The notes below the pieces were generated by a model. The model worked only from the letters and a program-made list of their open reading frames with translations. It had not been told where the DNA came from and searched no databases. DNA of 7,756 nt from an uncultured Desulfovibrio sp. (GTDB taxonomy: Bacteria > Desulfobacterota > Desulfovibrionia > Desulfovibrionales > Desulfovibrionaceae). The stretch lies in contig CAMBWG010000093.1 of the NCBI GenBank assembly GCA_945871415.1, forward strand, positions 1 through 7,756, read 5' to 3'. Positions within the stretch are counted from its first letter, which is position 1. Each line of letters opens with the position of its first letter. Positions 1-6,060 of this stretch are shown here, in pieces. Both the position numbers and the translations under genes were made by a program.

Positions 1-182
1 TGCTCGCCGTGCTGCGGCAGCCAGTCCCCCTGCCAGAGGCCCTCCCGGTCTTCCAGCGTCAGCTGCAGGTCGTCCAGCTCGTCGTCGGCCTTGTCCGTCC
101 AGCTCAGAGAGAGCAGGTGCGGCCGCAGGTCCATACTGACATCCTTGCCCCGGATGCTGACTTCCGCCCAGGCGCGCCGCAT
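1..182 (-). CDS. D: Phage late control D / tail hub protein, N-terminal part (cut by window edge)
   Basis: My translation of the minus strand from the ATG at 182-180 stays open for 60 codons to the left edge, so only the N-terminus is present. It starts MRRAWAEVSIRGKDVSMDL and continues with a 'SLSWTDKADDELDDLQLTLEDR' type segment ending in GLWQGDWLPQHGE. This acidic 'D-D-L-x-L-x-L-x-D-R ... W...GDWLP' pattern is typical of the N-terminal beta domain of P2 gpD (about 390 aa in P2), which forms the tail hub above the spike. The ATG shares one base with the stop of the X gene (TGATG), and a GGGAG lies 8 bases upstream, so the two genes are probably translationally coupled. The position after tape measure and X fits the P2-type order. 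The identification rests on a short fragment plus context. Confidence 0.85.
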   Translation of the reverse strand, partial: MRRAWAEVSIRGKDVSMDLRPHLLSLSWTDKADDELDDLQLTLEDREGLWQGDWLPQHGE

Positions 183-391
183 CAGAGACGCTCCCACGGC
201 GGCAGCGTGCGCACGCGCCCGACGTTCGTCTGCTCCGGCACGGCCACGCGCGTTTCTCCGGAGAGCAGCAGGGCGTCCTGTTCGTCCACGTTCAGGGCCA
301 GCACGTCGCCCATCTGCAGTTCCCCGGAGAGGAGCTCGCGCGCGATCTGATCCCAGGCTTCGCCCTGCCGGCACACATGCTCATTGGGCAT
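182..391 (-). CDS. X: Tail protein X (LysM-like, gpX family)
   Basis: A 69-aa protein starting MPNEHVCRQGEAWDQIAREL. P2 gpX is about 67 aa. The family has a LysM-like fold and belongs to the baseplate/hub region of contractile tails. The N-terminal 'RQGEAWDQIA' followed by a helix, 'VLALN' and a closing 'GETRVAVPE' matches the usual gpX pattern of R-x-G-D-x-x-D-x-I, V-L-x-A-N and a final V-x-x-P. The ATG at 391 is chosen over a longer in-frame start at 451 because a full AGGAGG lies 7 bases before it and because the extra 20 residues would lie wholly inside the tape measure gene. Its first 11 bases overlap the end of the tape measure gene, and its stop overlaps the start of D. Confidence 0.9.
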   Translation of the reverse strand: MPNEHVCRQGEAWDQIARELLSGELQMGDVLALNVDEQDALLLSGETRVAVPEQTNVGRVRTLPPWERL

Positions 392-3314
392 AGGCCGTCC
401 TCCTGCGGTTTGACTCCAGCTTTTCCAGTGCGCGCCGGACAAGGTTTTCAAAATCTGGCTTCAGGGAGTCCATGAGCTTGCGGACGGCGCGCGGATCGCT
501 GGAAAGGATGTCGAACTTCTGCGATACGGCGACCTGCACGCTTCCGCCGCGCTCGCCGGTCGGCGCGCTCCCGGTACGCCGGGCAAGACGCGCCGGCGTC
601 TGCGGCAGCACGGCGGTGGAAGCCAGCCGCGCGGGCGATGTCGTCGCGCTCGCAACGGGAGCTGCGGACGCTCCGCGCGACGATGCCGGGATGAACAGGG
701 TCTGCGTCCGGCTGTTGTCGCCCGCCAGCGTCACCACGGTGATCGGGCCGCTCCCGGAGGCGGCACGTCCGCTTTTGGAACCGCTCCGTCCGCCGCTGCC
801 GCCGCTCTTGCCCTTTTTCCTGGCTTCTTCGGCCGACATAAAATCGTTAAAGCTCTTGTTGAAGTATGCCGTGCCGTCCACGCCCTTTTTTCCCCCGCCT
901 GTGGCAAGCTGGGGCTCCTTCACTTCGGGAGCGGCGGACTTGCCGGCCGCCGCGGAAGCCGCGGATTTCGCCGCCCCGGATGCAGCCGCAGACGCGGCAT
1001 CGGGCGCGGCGGGCTTCGGCGCATCGTCGCCAAACGCCTTGCTCCAGGCGTCGGATACGGCTCCCGTAACCGAGCCGACGGCGCTGCCGATGCTGTCGAT
1101 GGCCGAAAAAAGAAAGGAAAACTTCTCACGCAGCCAGTCGAAAAAGGCGCTGAAAATGCCGGTGATGCTGTCAACGATGCCCGAAAAGAAAGCGCCCGCA
1201 CCTGACCAGACGGCGGAGATGCCTTCCCATGCCCAGCGCCCGAGATCGGCTATGTACGTCCAGGCCGCGCGGGCCAGTTCCGTCATGCCCTGCCAGAGGC
1301 CGCCGAACCAGTCCCGCACGCCGCTCCAGAAGGCGACCACGCGTTGCCCCGCCCCCAGAAAGCAGCCGACCACGGCGTCGATGCCCGGCCGGGCCAGCGC
1401 GGACAGATTGTCGAACAGGGCCGAAAAAAAGATGCGCAGACGATCCCAGTTCTCTATGACCCATGTGGCGGCAAAGCCCAGCCCCACCAGCGCCGCGCCC
1501 ACGCCGGTGGCCATAAGCACGCTGCGCAGACCTCCGGCAAGGAAGCGGGCTGCCAGACCTGCGGCCCGGGAAGCCGCCGCGCCGGCCAGCGCGGCAACGC
1601 GAAGGACTCCGGCTGACGCCGACGCCGTCAGATGCGCGCTGGACAGGCGCAGCAGCACGCCGCGCCATGAATTAAGGGAGGTGCGCGCCACATTGGCGAC
1701 CAGCCCCAGCGCCACGCCGCCCACGGCCAGAGAGGCCACGGCGGCGGCTCCCGTCATGACGGCTGCCGTCAGCCGGGGGAAGCGCCGCGTCAGCTCGCGC
1801 GCGCCGTCAACGATGCCGGTCAGGCTCTGCGCCGCGGCCCCGACGACGGGCAGCAGAGCTGAACCCACGGTCACGCCCAGATTGCGCGTGCTTTGCGTCA
1901 GCCTCGCAAGGGACGTGGCCGTGGTCTTCATCCGGTTGGCGTATTCCTGCTCCACGGAACCGGAGACATCCCCGTTGGCAATCTTGAATGCCTTGCGCAG
2001 AGTATCGACCTGCGTCATCAGCGGCATGATGGCCATCAGGGAATCATCGCCAAATAACAGCGTCGCAATGGAATTAAGCTCCTCTGGCCGGACTTTCTGC
2101 AGAGCCTCCAGCACGCGCATGACCGCGCCCTTGGCGTCGGTCTGCAATTCCTTTTGCAGCTTGTTGGGGTCGATTTCGAGATATTTGTAGATGGCCTTGC
2201 GTTCGTCGGTCAGAGCGGCATCTCCGGCGGCCATGACCTTGACGAAGTTTTTCATGGCGGTTGCGGCCTTGTCCGGGGCGGCTCCGGCAGCCTCAAAGGC
2301 AATTCCAAGCGCGGCGATGTCCTGCGTGGCAAAGCCGGTGGCCTTCATCAACGGCCCTATTTCTGTGAATACAGTGTTCAGCTTTCCGGCAGTGGCATTC
2401 ATATTATTGGACAGAGCATTGATGACGTCGGCCGTATGCTTTGACTGCTCGGCCGTCATGCCCATAGATGCCTGCCATGTGGCCAGCGATTCCCCCGCCT
2501 GCTCGGCGCTCACGCCCCAGGCGATGGACATCTTGACGGCCTGATCGGCCACGCCCAGAAGCTGCTCCCGCGTGGTCCCCAGACCGGCCTGCGCGGCCGC
2601 CGTCATGATGGTGACCACGTCCTCAAAGCTCTTGCCGGTGCGGTTGGACATCTCCTGCGCATCGGCAAAGACCTGCTGCATGACGCTTTCCGGGGCGTCC
2701 ATGACCTTGCGCAGATCGGCAAAGGTATCTTCGGCGCTGACGGCAAGCCTGACCGGCAGGGCCACAGAGGCCCCGGTCAGGGCCGTGCCCACATGACGCC
2801 CCTGCAAATCCTCGCGCTGATTGCGCAGAGCCTCGGCCTGCGTGCGGTTGGCGACCAGCCTCGCCTGCAGGGCCCGCGCGCGTTCCAGCCGCCGGGACAG
2901 CTCATCGTAATCCCGCGTCAGCTCGCGCACGCTGCCGCCCGCCGTGGCTGCCTGCGCCACGGTTTCCCGCCAGGCCGCGCCCTGACGGCGCAGGGAGGCG
3001 GAAAGACCGTCCACCCGGCGTTCGGCCTGCGCGATCTGGCGAGTCAGCAGGGCCGACGCCGATCCGCTTTCCGCGGCCTGCTGCCGCAAACGCGCCAGAT
3101 CGCCCCGAGCCTCGCGCAAGCTGCCGGAAAGGCCGCGCAGGCGTTCCCGCTGGGTGGCCATGACCGCGCCGATCCTGCCCGTGGGCGTCTGCTCCATCTC
3201 GCGGATGGACTGCGAGACAAGCTGCGCCTGACGGGAGGCAGAGCGGAAGGCGGCGCTGAAGCCGCTTTGCAGTCTGGCCCCCAGGGCAAAGGCTAAGGAT
3301 ATGTCACGCGCCAT
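381..3314 (-). CDS. T: Phage tail tape measure protein
   Basis: A 977-aa protein that sets tail length and is threaded inside the tail tube. Residues about 50-175 are rich in Arg, Leu, Gln and Ala and look like coiled coil. Residues about 190-470 (from 'SAEDTFADLRKVMD' through 'EMSNRTGKSFEDV' to 'EQEYANRMKTTATSL') match the TP901-type tape measure core. Residues 505-620 hold long Ala/Val/Leu-rich hydrophobic stretches, and 620-745 is rich in Trp and Phe with an 11-residue period. Residues 763-800 form an Ala/Ser/Pro/Lys linker, 829-856 is Gly/Ser/Lys-rich, and the charged C-terminus begins near 925. P2 gpT is about 815 aa, so this tail may be somewhat longer. The ATG at 3314 has only a weak upstream ACGGG. 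It overlaps the end of the -1 frame E' reading by 11 bases, which suggests coupling to frameshifted translation. Its 3' end overlaps X. Confidence 0.95.
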   Translation of the reverse strand: MARDISLAFALGARLQSGFSAAFRSASRQAQLVSQSIREMEQTPTGRIGAVMATQRERLRGLSGSLREARGDLARLRQQAAESGSASALLTRQIAQAERRVDGLSASLRRQGAAWRETVAQAATAGGSVRELTRDYDELSRRLERARALQARLVANRTQAEALRNQREDLQGRHVGTALTGASVALPVRLAVSAEDTFADLRKVMDAPESVMQQVFADAQEMSNRTGKSFEDVVTIMTAAAQAGLGTTREQLLGVADQAVKMSIAWGVSAEQAGESLATWQASMGMTAEQSKHTADVINALSNNMNATAGKLNTVFTEIGPLMKATGFATQDIAALGIAFEAAGAAPDKAATAMKNFVKVMAAGDAALTDERKAIYKYLEIDPNKLQKELQTDAKGAVMRVLEALQKVRPEELNSIATLLFGDDSLMAIMPLMTQVDTLRKAFKIANGDVSGSVEQEYANRMKTTATSLARLTQSTRNLGVTVGSALLPVVGAAAQSLTGIVDGARELTRRFPRLTAAVMTGAAAVASLAVGGVALGLVANVARTSLNSWRGVLLRLSSAHLTASASAGVLRVAALAGAAASRAAGLAARFLAGGLRSVLMATGVGAALVGLGFAATWVIENWDRLRIFFSALFDNLSALARPGIDAVVGCFLGAGQRVVAFWSGVRDWFGGLWQGMTELARAAWTYIADLGRWAWEGISAVWSGAGAFFSGIVDSITGIFSAFFDWLREKFSFLFSAIDSIGSAVGSVTGAVSDAWSKAFGDDAPKPAAPDAASAAASGAAKSAASAAAGKSAAPEVKEPQLATGGGKKGVDGTAYFNKSFNDFMSAEEARKKGKSGGSGGRSGSKSGRAASGSGPITVVTLAGDNSRTQTLFIPASSRGASAAPVASATTSPARLASTAVLPQTPARLARRTGSAPTGERGGSVQVAVSQKFDILSSDPRAVRKLMDSLKPDFENLVRRALEKLESNRRRTAYAQ
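399..404 (-). promoter_or_regulatory. Shine-Dalgarno site AGGAGG of gene X
   Basis: A consensus AGGAGG on the minus strand, 7 bases before the ATG at 391. It lies inside the last codons of the tape measure gene. It settles the X start as MPNEHV and rules out the longer reading from 451. Confidence 0.85.
747..1028 (-). other. Low-complexity linkers in the tape measure protein
   Basis: Residues 763-800 are almost wholly Ala, Ser, Pro, Gly, Lys and Asp. Residues 829-856 are Gly/Ser/Lys/Arg-rich, with a more ordered segment between them ('DGTAYFNKSFNDFMSAEEA'). They probably form a flexible link between the Trp-rich region and the C-terminal domain near the baseplate end. Confidence 0.6.
1227..1328 (-). 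repeat. Tryptophan 11-residue periodicity in the tape measure protein
   Basis: Counting the translated protein, Trp falls at residues 663, 674, 685 and 696, exactly 11 apart. Phe at 652 extends the series upstream, and a second register of Phe at 710, 721 and 732 follows. Regularly spaced Trp/Phe are known from other tape measure proteins and are thought to relate to packing inside the tube. Confidence 0.7.
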
Positions 3315-3755
3315 ATGCGTCCCGTTCCACAGCTTCCGCTGCCTTAATGTAGTCCGCGAACTCCGCCGGATGCATGCCTCGCAGCTCCCGGCGCGGCCAG
3401 CGACAGACTCTGCCGAAGGCCACCATTGCCTGACGCAGCTCCGCTAGGCTGCGGGCTGCGTCCCATTCTCCGGGGACGGCGCAGGGCCCTCTCCGTTAAC
3501 CCCGTTGAGCGCCTCCCGCAGAGCCGTGTAGTCCGCCCCGTTCATGCCGCGCAGGATGTCGTAGGGCAGGCGCGTCACGCGGGAGATCAGGCACAGCTCC
3601 ACGGTCACCGGGTTGCTGCCGCGCTTCATATCCACGGCCATCTGCATGGCGTCTTCTTCATCGCCCACGGTACTGGCGTTGACGACGACCTCCGTCATCT
3701 CCTTGCCGCCTACGGTCAGCGGCTCCCGCAATGTCACGGTTCTGGATCGTTTCAT
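3304..3755 (-). CDS. E': E-E' frameshift fusion, long form of the tail assembly chaperone
   Basis: Predicted product of -1 slippage in E: residues 1-91 of E, then 59 residues from the -1 frame, 150 aa in all, ending at a TGA at 3306-3304. The -1 frame is blocked upstream by a TAA within GTTAAC near 3500 and opens only from there, so E' has no good start of its own. My translation of the extension begins CAVPGEWDAARSLAELRQAM, then VAFGRVCRWPRRELRGMHPA and EFADYIKAAEAVERDAYGA. The W-P-x-x-E-L-x-x-M-x-x-x-E-F core closely resembles the short P2 gpE' family. In P2, lambda and many other phages a frameshifted chaperone pair sits just before the tape measure gene and loads it for tube assembly. The ORF fills a gap of 129 bases between E and the tape measure gene that would otherwise be empty. 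The reading frame and heptamer are seen directly; the slippage is inferred. Confidence 0.8.
3432..3462 (-). promoter_or_regulatory. Strong RNA hairpin around the E stop codon
   Basis: In the minus-strand transcript an 8-bp stem pairs GACGCAGC (3462-3455) with GCTGCGTC (3439-3432). It continues as CCGC (3454-3451) with GCGG (3444-3441) and has one bulged A at 3440. The loop AGCCTA carries part of the E stop codon. That makes a 12-bp GC-rich stem. It starts 20 bases after the slippery heptamer, farther than the usual 5-9. It has no U tract, so it is unlikely to be a terminator. Confidence 0.65.
3444..3755 (-). CDS. E: Tail assembly chaperone E (short form)
   Basis: A 103-aa protein of the P2 gpE / Mu gp41 tail assembly chaperone family. 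It shows the family pattern: N-terminal 'VTLREPLTVGGKEMTEV', then 'STVGDEEDAMQMAVD', a 'VELCLISRVTRLPYDILRGM' helix and 'ADYTALREALNGV'. The last 12 residues after the slippery site (Pro, Ala, Ser, Glu, Asn, Gly rich) look like the usual filler tail of a short form. The ATG at 3755 has AAGGAG 8 bases upstream, overlapping the TAA of the tube gene 15 bases away. These chaperones bind the tape measure protein and recruit tube subunits, and they do not remain in the virion. Confidence 0.92.
   Translation of the reverse strand: MKRSRTVTLREPLTVGGKEMTEVVVNASTVGDEEDAMQMAVDMKRGSNPVTVELCLISRVTRLPYDILRGMNGADYTALREALNGVNGEGPAPSPENGTQPAA
3459..3478 (-). promoter_or_regulatory. Alternative short hairpin next to the slippery site
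   Basis: CGTCCC (3478-3473) can pair with GGGACG (3464-3459) around an 8-base loop, 4 bases after the heptamer. It shares bases 3462-3459 with the larger hairpin, so both cannot fully form at once. Its spacing suits a frameshift stimulator better, but the stem is short. Confidence 0.45.
3483..3489 (-). promoter_or_regulatory. Probable -1 ribosomal slippery heptamer (G GGC CCT)
   Basis: On the minus strand the bases read GGGCCCT, phased in the E frame as G|GGC|CCT, an exact X XXY YYZ pattern. Slippage by -1 re-pairs the tRNAs with GGG and CCC and enters the E' frame. It lies between the last -1 frame stop (near 3500) and the E stop (3446-3444), the only interval where a productive shift can occur, and I see no other good heptamer there. 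GGGCCCT is not among the most efficient known heptamers, so the shift rate could be low or depend on the downstream structure. Confidence 0.7.
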
Positions 3756-3770
3756 GGTCGGAACTCCTTT

Positions 3771-4298
3771 TTAGACATTCATGCCGATCTGGGCGCGCAC
3801 CGTGCCCAGCATATCCGTGCCGTTGACGCGGTGCTGGAAGGCAAGCTTGTCGATGAGCAGCTTTTCCTGCCCGTCCAGCATGACTTCCAGCCGCGTGACT
3901 TCCAGCTCCAGCTCGTTGCCGTGTTTCTTGCCCTGGTCCATGCTGCCCAGGGGAAAGCCCTTGAGCCGCCCGACAAAGCTCACGCGATAGGACACGCTGG
4001 AACGCTGGCCGGTGGCGTCGTCCGTCACCTGCAAGGCGGACCAGCACTCGTAAAGGGCGTTCTGCGTCCAGTCGAGCGCCTCGAAAACCTCCGGCGTGAT
4101 GGAGGTGAACGTCATCTTGACGGAGATGCTCTGCGTGATGCCGATGGTCGGATTTTCAATCTCGCCGGCAATGCCGGAGCCGGAGAGGGTTTCGGTCATG
4201 TAGGCTATCTGCGGCAGCTCCAGCGTGGCGATGCCGATAAAATCCGTGCCGTTGTGGTACACACGATAGGCGACGGTCTGTTCCGGGCGTTTGGGCAT
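3771..4298 (-). CDS. FII: Major tail tube protein (P2 FII-type)
   Basis: A 175-aa protein of the P2 gpFII / Mu gpM tube family (P2 gpFII is about 172 aa), which stacks as hexameric rings inside the sheath. Diagnostic parts are the N-terminal 'YRVYHNGTDFIGIATLELPQ', the segment 'SGSGIAGEIENPTIG' with the family's G-x-x-G-E-x-x-x-P pattern, 'ISVKMTFTSITPEVFEAL', and the C-terminal 'GKKHGNELELEVTRLEVMLDG' strand pair followed by 'LLIDKLAFQHRVNG'. The ATG at 4298 has AAGGAG 8 bases upstream, overlapping the sheath stop (TAA at 4313-4311). Sheath and tube are therefore 12 bases apart and probably co-translated. Confidence 0.95.
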   Translation of the reverse strand: MPKRPEQTVAYRVYHNGTDFIGIATLELPQIAYMTETLSGSGIAGEIENPTIGITQSISVKMTFTSITPEVFEALDWTQNALYECWSALQVTDDATGQRSSVSYRVSFVGRLKGFPLGSMDQGKKHGNELELEVTRLEVMLDGQEKLLIDKLAFQHRVNGTDMLGTVRAQIGMNV

Positions 4299-4310
4299 GG
4301 CGCCTTCTCC

Positions 4311-5792
4311 TTAGCCAAACAGGGTTGCAAGATTGTTCGGGTCAAATTCAAAGACGGCTTCCACGTCGCGCGCGGCAGGGGGCGGCGTGATGCGCAGATG
4401 AAAACGCAGAATGCCGTCCATCAAATCCGTCGTGGGGTTTTCCGTCTCGTCAAAGGAGATGGAGCCGCCCAGAATGATTTCCCGGGCGGTGTAGCCGTCC
4501 AGTTTGATCTGCTCGCTTTTAAGGAAGGTCTGCACCAGACGGCGGGTCAGGGGCGCGTCCACCTTGCTGAAATAGGTCAGGATGAACTGCGCCTGATACC
4601 AGTTGAAAAAGCGGCGCATGCTCTCCTGACAGTCCTTGGGGTCCGTGTTGGAGGGATAGCAGGCCGTGCGCCCGCCCCATGCCTTCATGCCGCCGTCAAA
4701 GTTGCTGACCGTGGTGATGCCCTGTCCGTTGAGGTAGTTTGCACGGGACAGGTCGAGCCACAGCTCACACCAGTTGCCGTTCCGGTCGGCATAGCCGCTG
4801 GAGGTGATTTCCAGGCGCTTGTTGCTGGAGCTGGCATAGGGGATGCCGTCGTGGTCGGCGTCCGTGGCGGCCATGAGGCCCGCCAGATGGGTGGCCAGCC
4901 CGTACTCCTGTTCGCCCAGGCGGACGCGCGGCCAGCAGACGATCATCTGCGGGTCCGTGAGGTTGTTGCGCTCCTTGTAGCCCGGCACGTCGCTGTAGGT
5001 CGTCACGGCGCTGTCCCCGCGGCTGGGGATGTCCACCAGACAGACGGCCTTGAACAGACCGTTGATGTCCTCGCACTTGGCCGCCATGACCACCGCCACC
5101 GCCGGGTCCTCGCACCAGCGGGGCGACAGAATGAGGGACGGCACAAGCCGGAAGCGCGGAAAAACCTCGTCGATGAGTTCCAGACCCGTGCTTTTACCGC
5201 TGGTGGGGTCGATGCCGCCGATAACGTCCGCCGCCGTGACCTTGCTCACGTCGGCGTAGACGTAGCCGGCCCTGACCGTGCCCCCTTCGGGAATCGTGCC
5301 GTCAGGCAGACGGGTCAGCAGACCGGAGACGGCGTCCACGCTGTAGTCGGCGTCGGCTTCGTAGGTCGTTTCGCCCGTTGCATCCTGCAGCACCACGGCG
5401 CTTACGCCGCCGTGAGCGAGCCGGGCCATATCTTTATCCAGCGCGCCCGTGCCGAAGGTCAGGCTCTCGTCGGAGATTTCCGTCTTATGTTTGGCCGGAT
5501 CAAAGACGTTGACGCAGACCACGGGCGCGGCCTGATACAGGGCAAAATGGCTGTAGATGAGTTCCTGCAGGCTGTAGTCGCCAAAATGGTCGGCATCCCA
5601 GCCCAGAGCCTGCGCGGCCTCGTCGTAGCTGTAGAACAGCCGCGGTTCATTGACGGGGCGGGGCGTGCCTTCCGGCAGGGTATGCACCGCGGCCGTGCCC
5701 ACGGCGAAGACGACGGCGCTGTCCACCGTGCGGGCGGGCAGCAGGCTGGTGGCCTGCTCGGACGTATAAATGCCGTGACGGTATCCGCTCAT
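4311..5792 (-). CDS. FI: Contractile tail sheath protein
   Basis: A 493-aa contractile sheath subunit. The length is close to the Mu sheath gpL (about 495 aa) and longer than P2 gpFI (about 396 aa). The N-terminus 'MSGYRHGIYTSEQATSLLPA' followed by 'VDSAVVFAVGTAAVH' is the typical sheath start, with a strand that swaps between neighbouring subunits. The core 'RLVPSLILSPRW ... AVVMAAKCEDINGLFKAVCLVDIP' belongs to the conserved sheath fold. Residues about 137-190 form a beta-rich insertion. The C-terminal domain (about 380-493) includes 'RRFFNWYQAQFILTYF' and ends 'VEAVFEFDPNNLATLFG', a typical sheath tail strand. The ATG at 5792 overlaps the previous stop (ATGA), and a perfect AGGAGG lies 5 bases upstream, as expected for an abundant structural protein. 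Confidence 0.97.
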   Translation of the reverse strand: MSGYRHGIYTSEQATSLLPARTVDSAVVFAVGTAAVHTLPEGTPRPVNEPRLFYSYDEAAQALGWDADHFGDYSLQELIYSHFALYQAAPVVCVNVFDPAKHKTEISDESLTFGTGALDKDMARLAHGGVSAVVLQDATGETTYEADADYSVDAVSGLLTRLPDGTIPEGGTVRAGYVYADVSKVTAADVIGGIDPTSGKSTGLELIDEVFPRFRLVPSLILSPRWCEDPAVAVVMAAKCEDINGLFKAVCLVDIPSRGDSAVTTYSDVPGYKERNNLTDPQMIVCWPRVRLGEQEYGLATHLAGLMAATDADHDGIPYASSSNKRLEITSSGYADRNGNWCELWLDLSRANYLNGQGITTVSNFDGGMKAWGGRTACYPSNTDPKDCQESMRRFFNWYQAQFILTYFSKVDAPLTRRLVQTFLKSEQIKLDGYTAREIILGGSISFDETENPTTDLMDGILRFHLRITPPPAARDVEAVFEFDPNNLATLFG

Positions 5793-6043
5793 GCGGGCCT
5801 CCTGTCGGCGCGCACCACGGCGTCATAGCTGCGGGCAAGGGCGCTGCCGGGTGTCCGCAGGGCCTGCCGGGCCGCGGCCGCAGCGGTAACGGGGACGAAC
5901 AGGGCCCGCAGATCGGGATGCGCCGCGAAGGCTTCCGCCAGACCGGCGAAGGCGTCTTCGGGCCTGCCGCGCACGATGGTGTTGGGCCGCAGCGGCAGGC
6001 CGAAGGGTCTGCCGGGCCCCAGATAGATGACTTGCTCTCCCAT
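5789..6043 (-). CDS. Small phage protein of unknown function upstream of the sheath
   Basis: An 84-aa protein starting MGEQVIYLGPGRPFGLPL, then a segment 'EDAFAGLAEAFAAHPDLRAL' and an Ala/Arg-rich C-terminus. I do not recognise the family. There is no signal peptide or clear membrane helix. A longer reading from a TTG at 6064 is possible, but the ATG at 6043 is preferred because GGAG lies 8 bases before it and the longer form would overlap the stop of the preceding gene. It occupies the slot of Mu gp38, a small protein between the terminator-like gp37 and the sheath, so a minor role in tail assembly is a positional guess. Its stop overlaps the sheath start (ATGA), which suggests coupling. Confidence 0.7.
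   Translation of the reverse strand: MGEQVIYLGPGRPFGLPLRPNTIVRGRPEDAFAGLAEAFAAHPDLRALFVPVTAAAAARQALRTPGSALARSYDAVVRADRRPA
5798..5803 (-). promoter_or_regulatory. Shine-Dalgarno site AGGAGG of the sheath gene
   Basis: A consensus AGGAGG 5 bases before the sheath ATG, inside the end of the preceding small gene. Together with the AGGAGG before gene X it is the strongest ribosome site in the window, which fits the high copy number of sheath in a virion. Confidence 0.85.
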
Positions 6044-6051
6044 CAGAAAGG

Positions 6052-6055
6052 CTCC
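6052..6055 (-). promoter_or_regulatory. GGAG ribosome site that decides the start at 6043
   Basis: GGAG lies within GTGGAGCC on the minus strand, 8 bases before the ATG at 6043-6041. It favours the MGEQ start over the TTG at 6064, which would lie inside the preceding gene's stop region. Confidence 0.6.
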
Positions 6056-6060
6056 ACTTC

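Noticed and set aside
392..451. Longer N-terminus for gene X beginning at 451
   Set aside because: It adds 20 residues that overlap the tape measure gene in another frame and are not like gpX. AGGAGG directly supports the start at 391.
1450..1800. Hydrophobic stretches in the tape measure as a separate integral membrane protein
   Set aside because: They are in frame within the 977-aa protein, and such Ala/Val/Leu-rich stretches are usual in tape measure proteins.
472..2190. A 572-codon open frame on the plus strand opposite the tape measure gene
   Set aside because: Its composition (Ala, Arg, Ser, Pro, Thr) mirrors the opposite strand, and it has no domain. The antisense gene is a clear tape measure protein.
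3304..3428. E' as a separate gene starting at an internal ATG near 3425
   Set aside because: The nearest GGAG is about 12 bases away, and the -1 frame is open well upstream with matching coding character. A phased slippery heptamer explains it better, though independent initiation is not excluded.
3432..3462. The strong hairpin as a transcription terminator
   Set aside because: No U tract follows on either strand, and it lies inside the E' reading frame in the middle of an operon whose downstream genes need to be transcribed.
3426..5828. An 800-codon open frame on the plus strand, antisense to sheath, tube and chaperone
   Set aside because: It is rich in His, Val, Gly and Arg, shows no recognisable domain and lies entirely opposite well-identified tail genes. 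It is the usual codon-bias shadow in GC-rich DNA.
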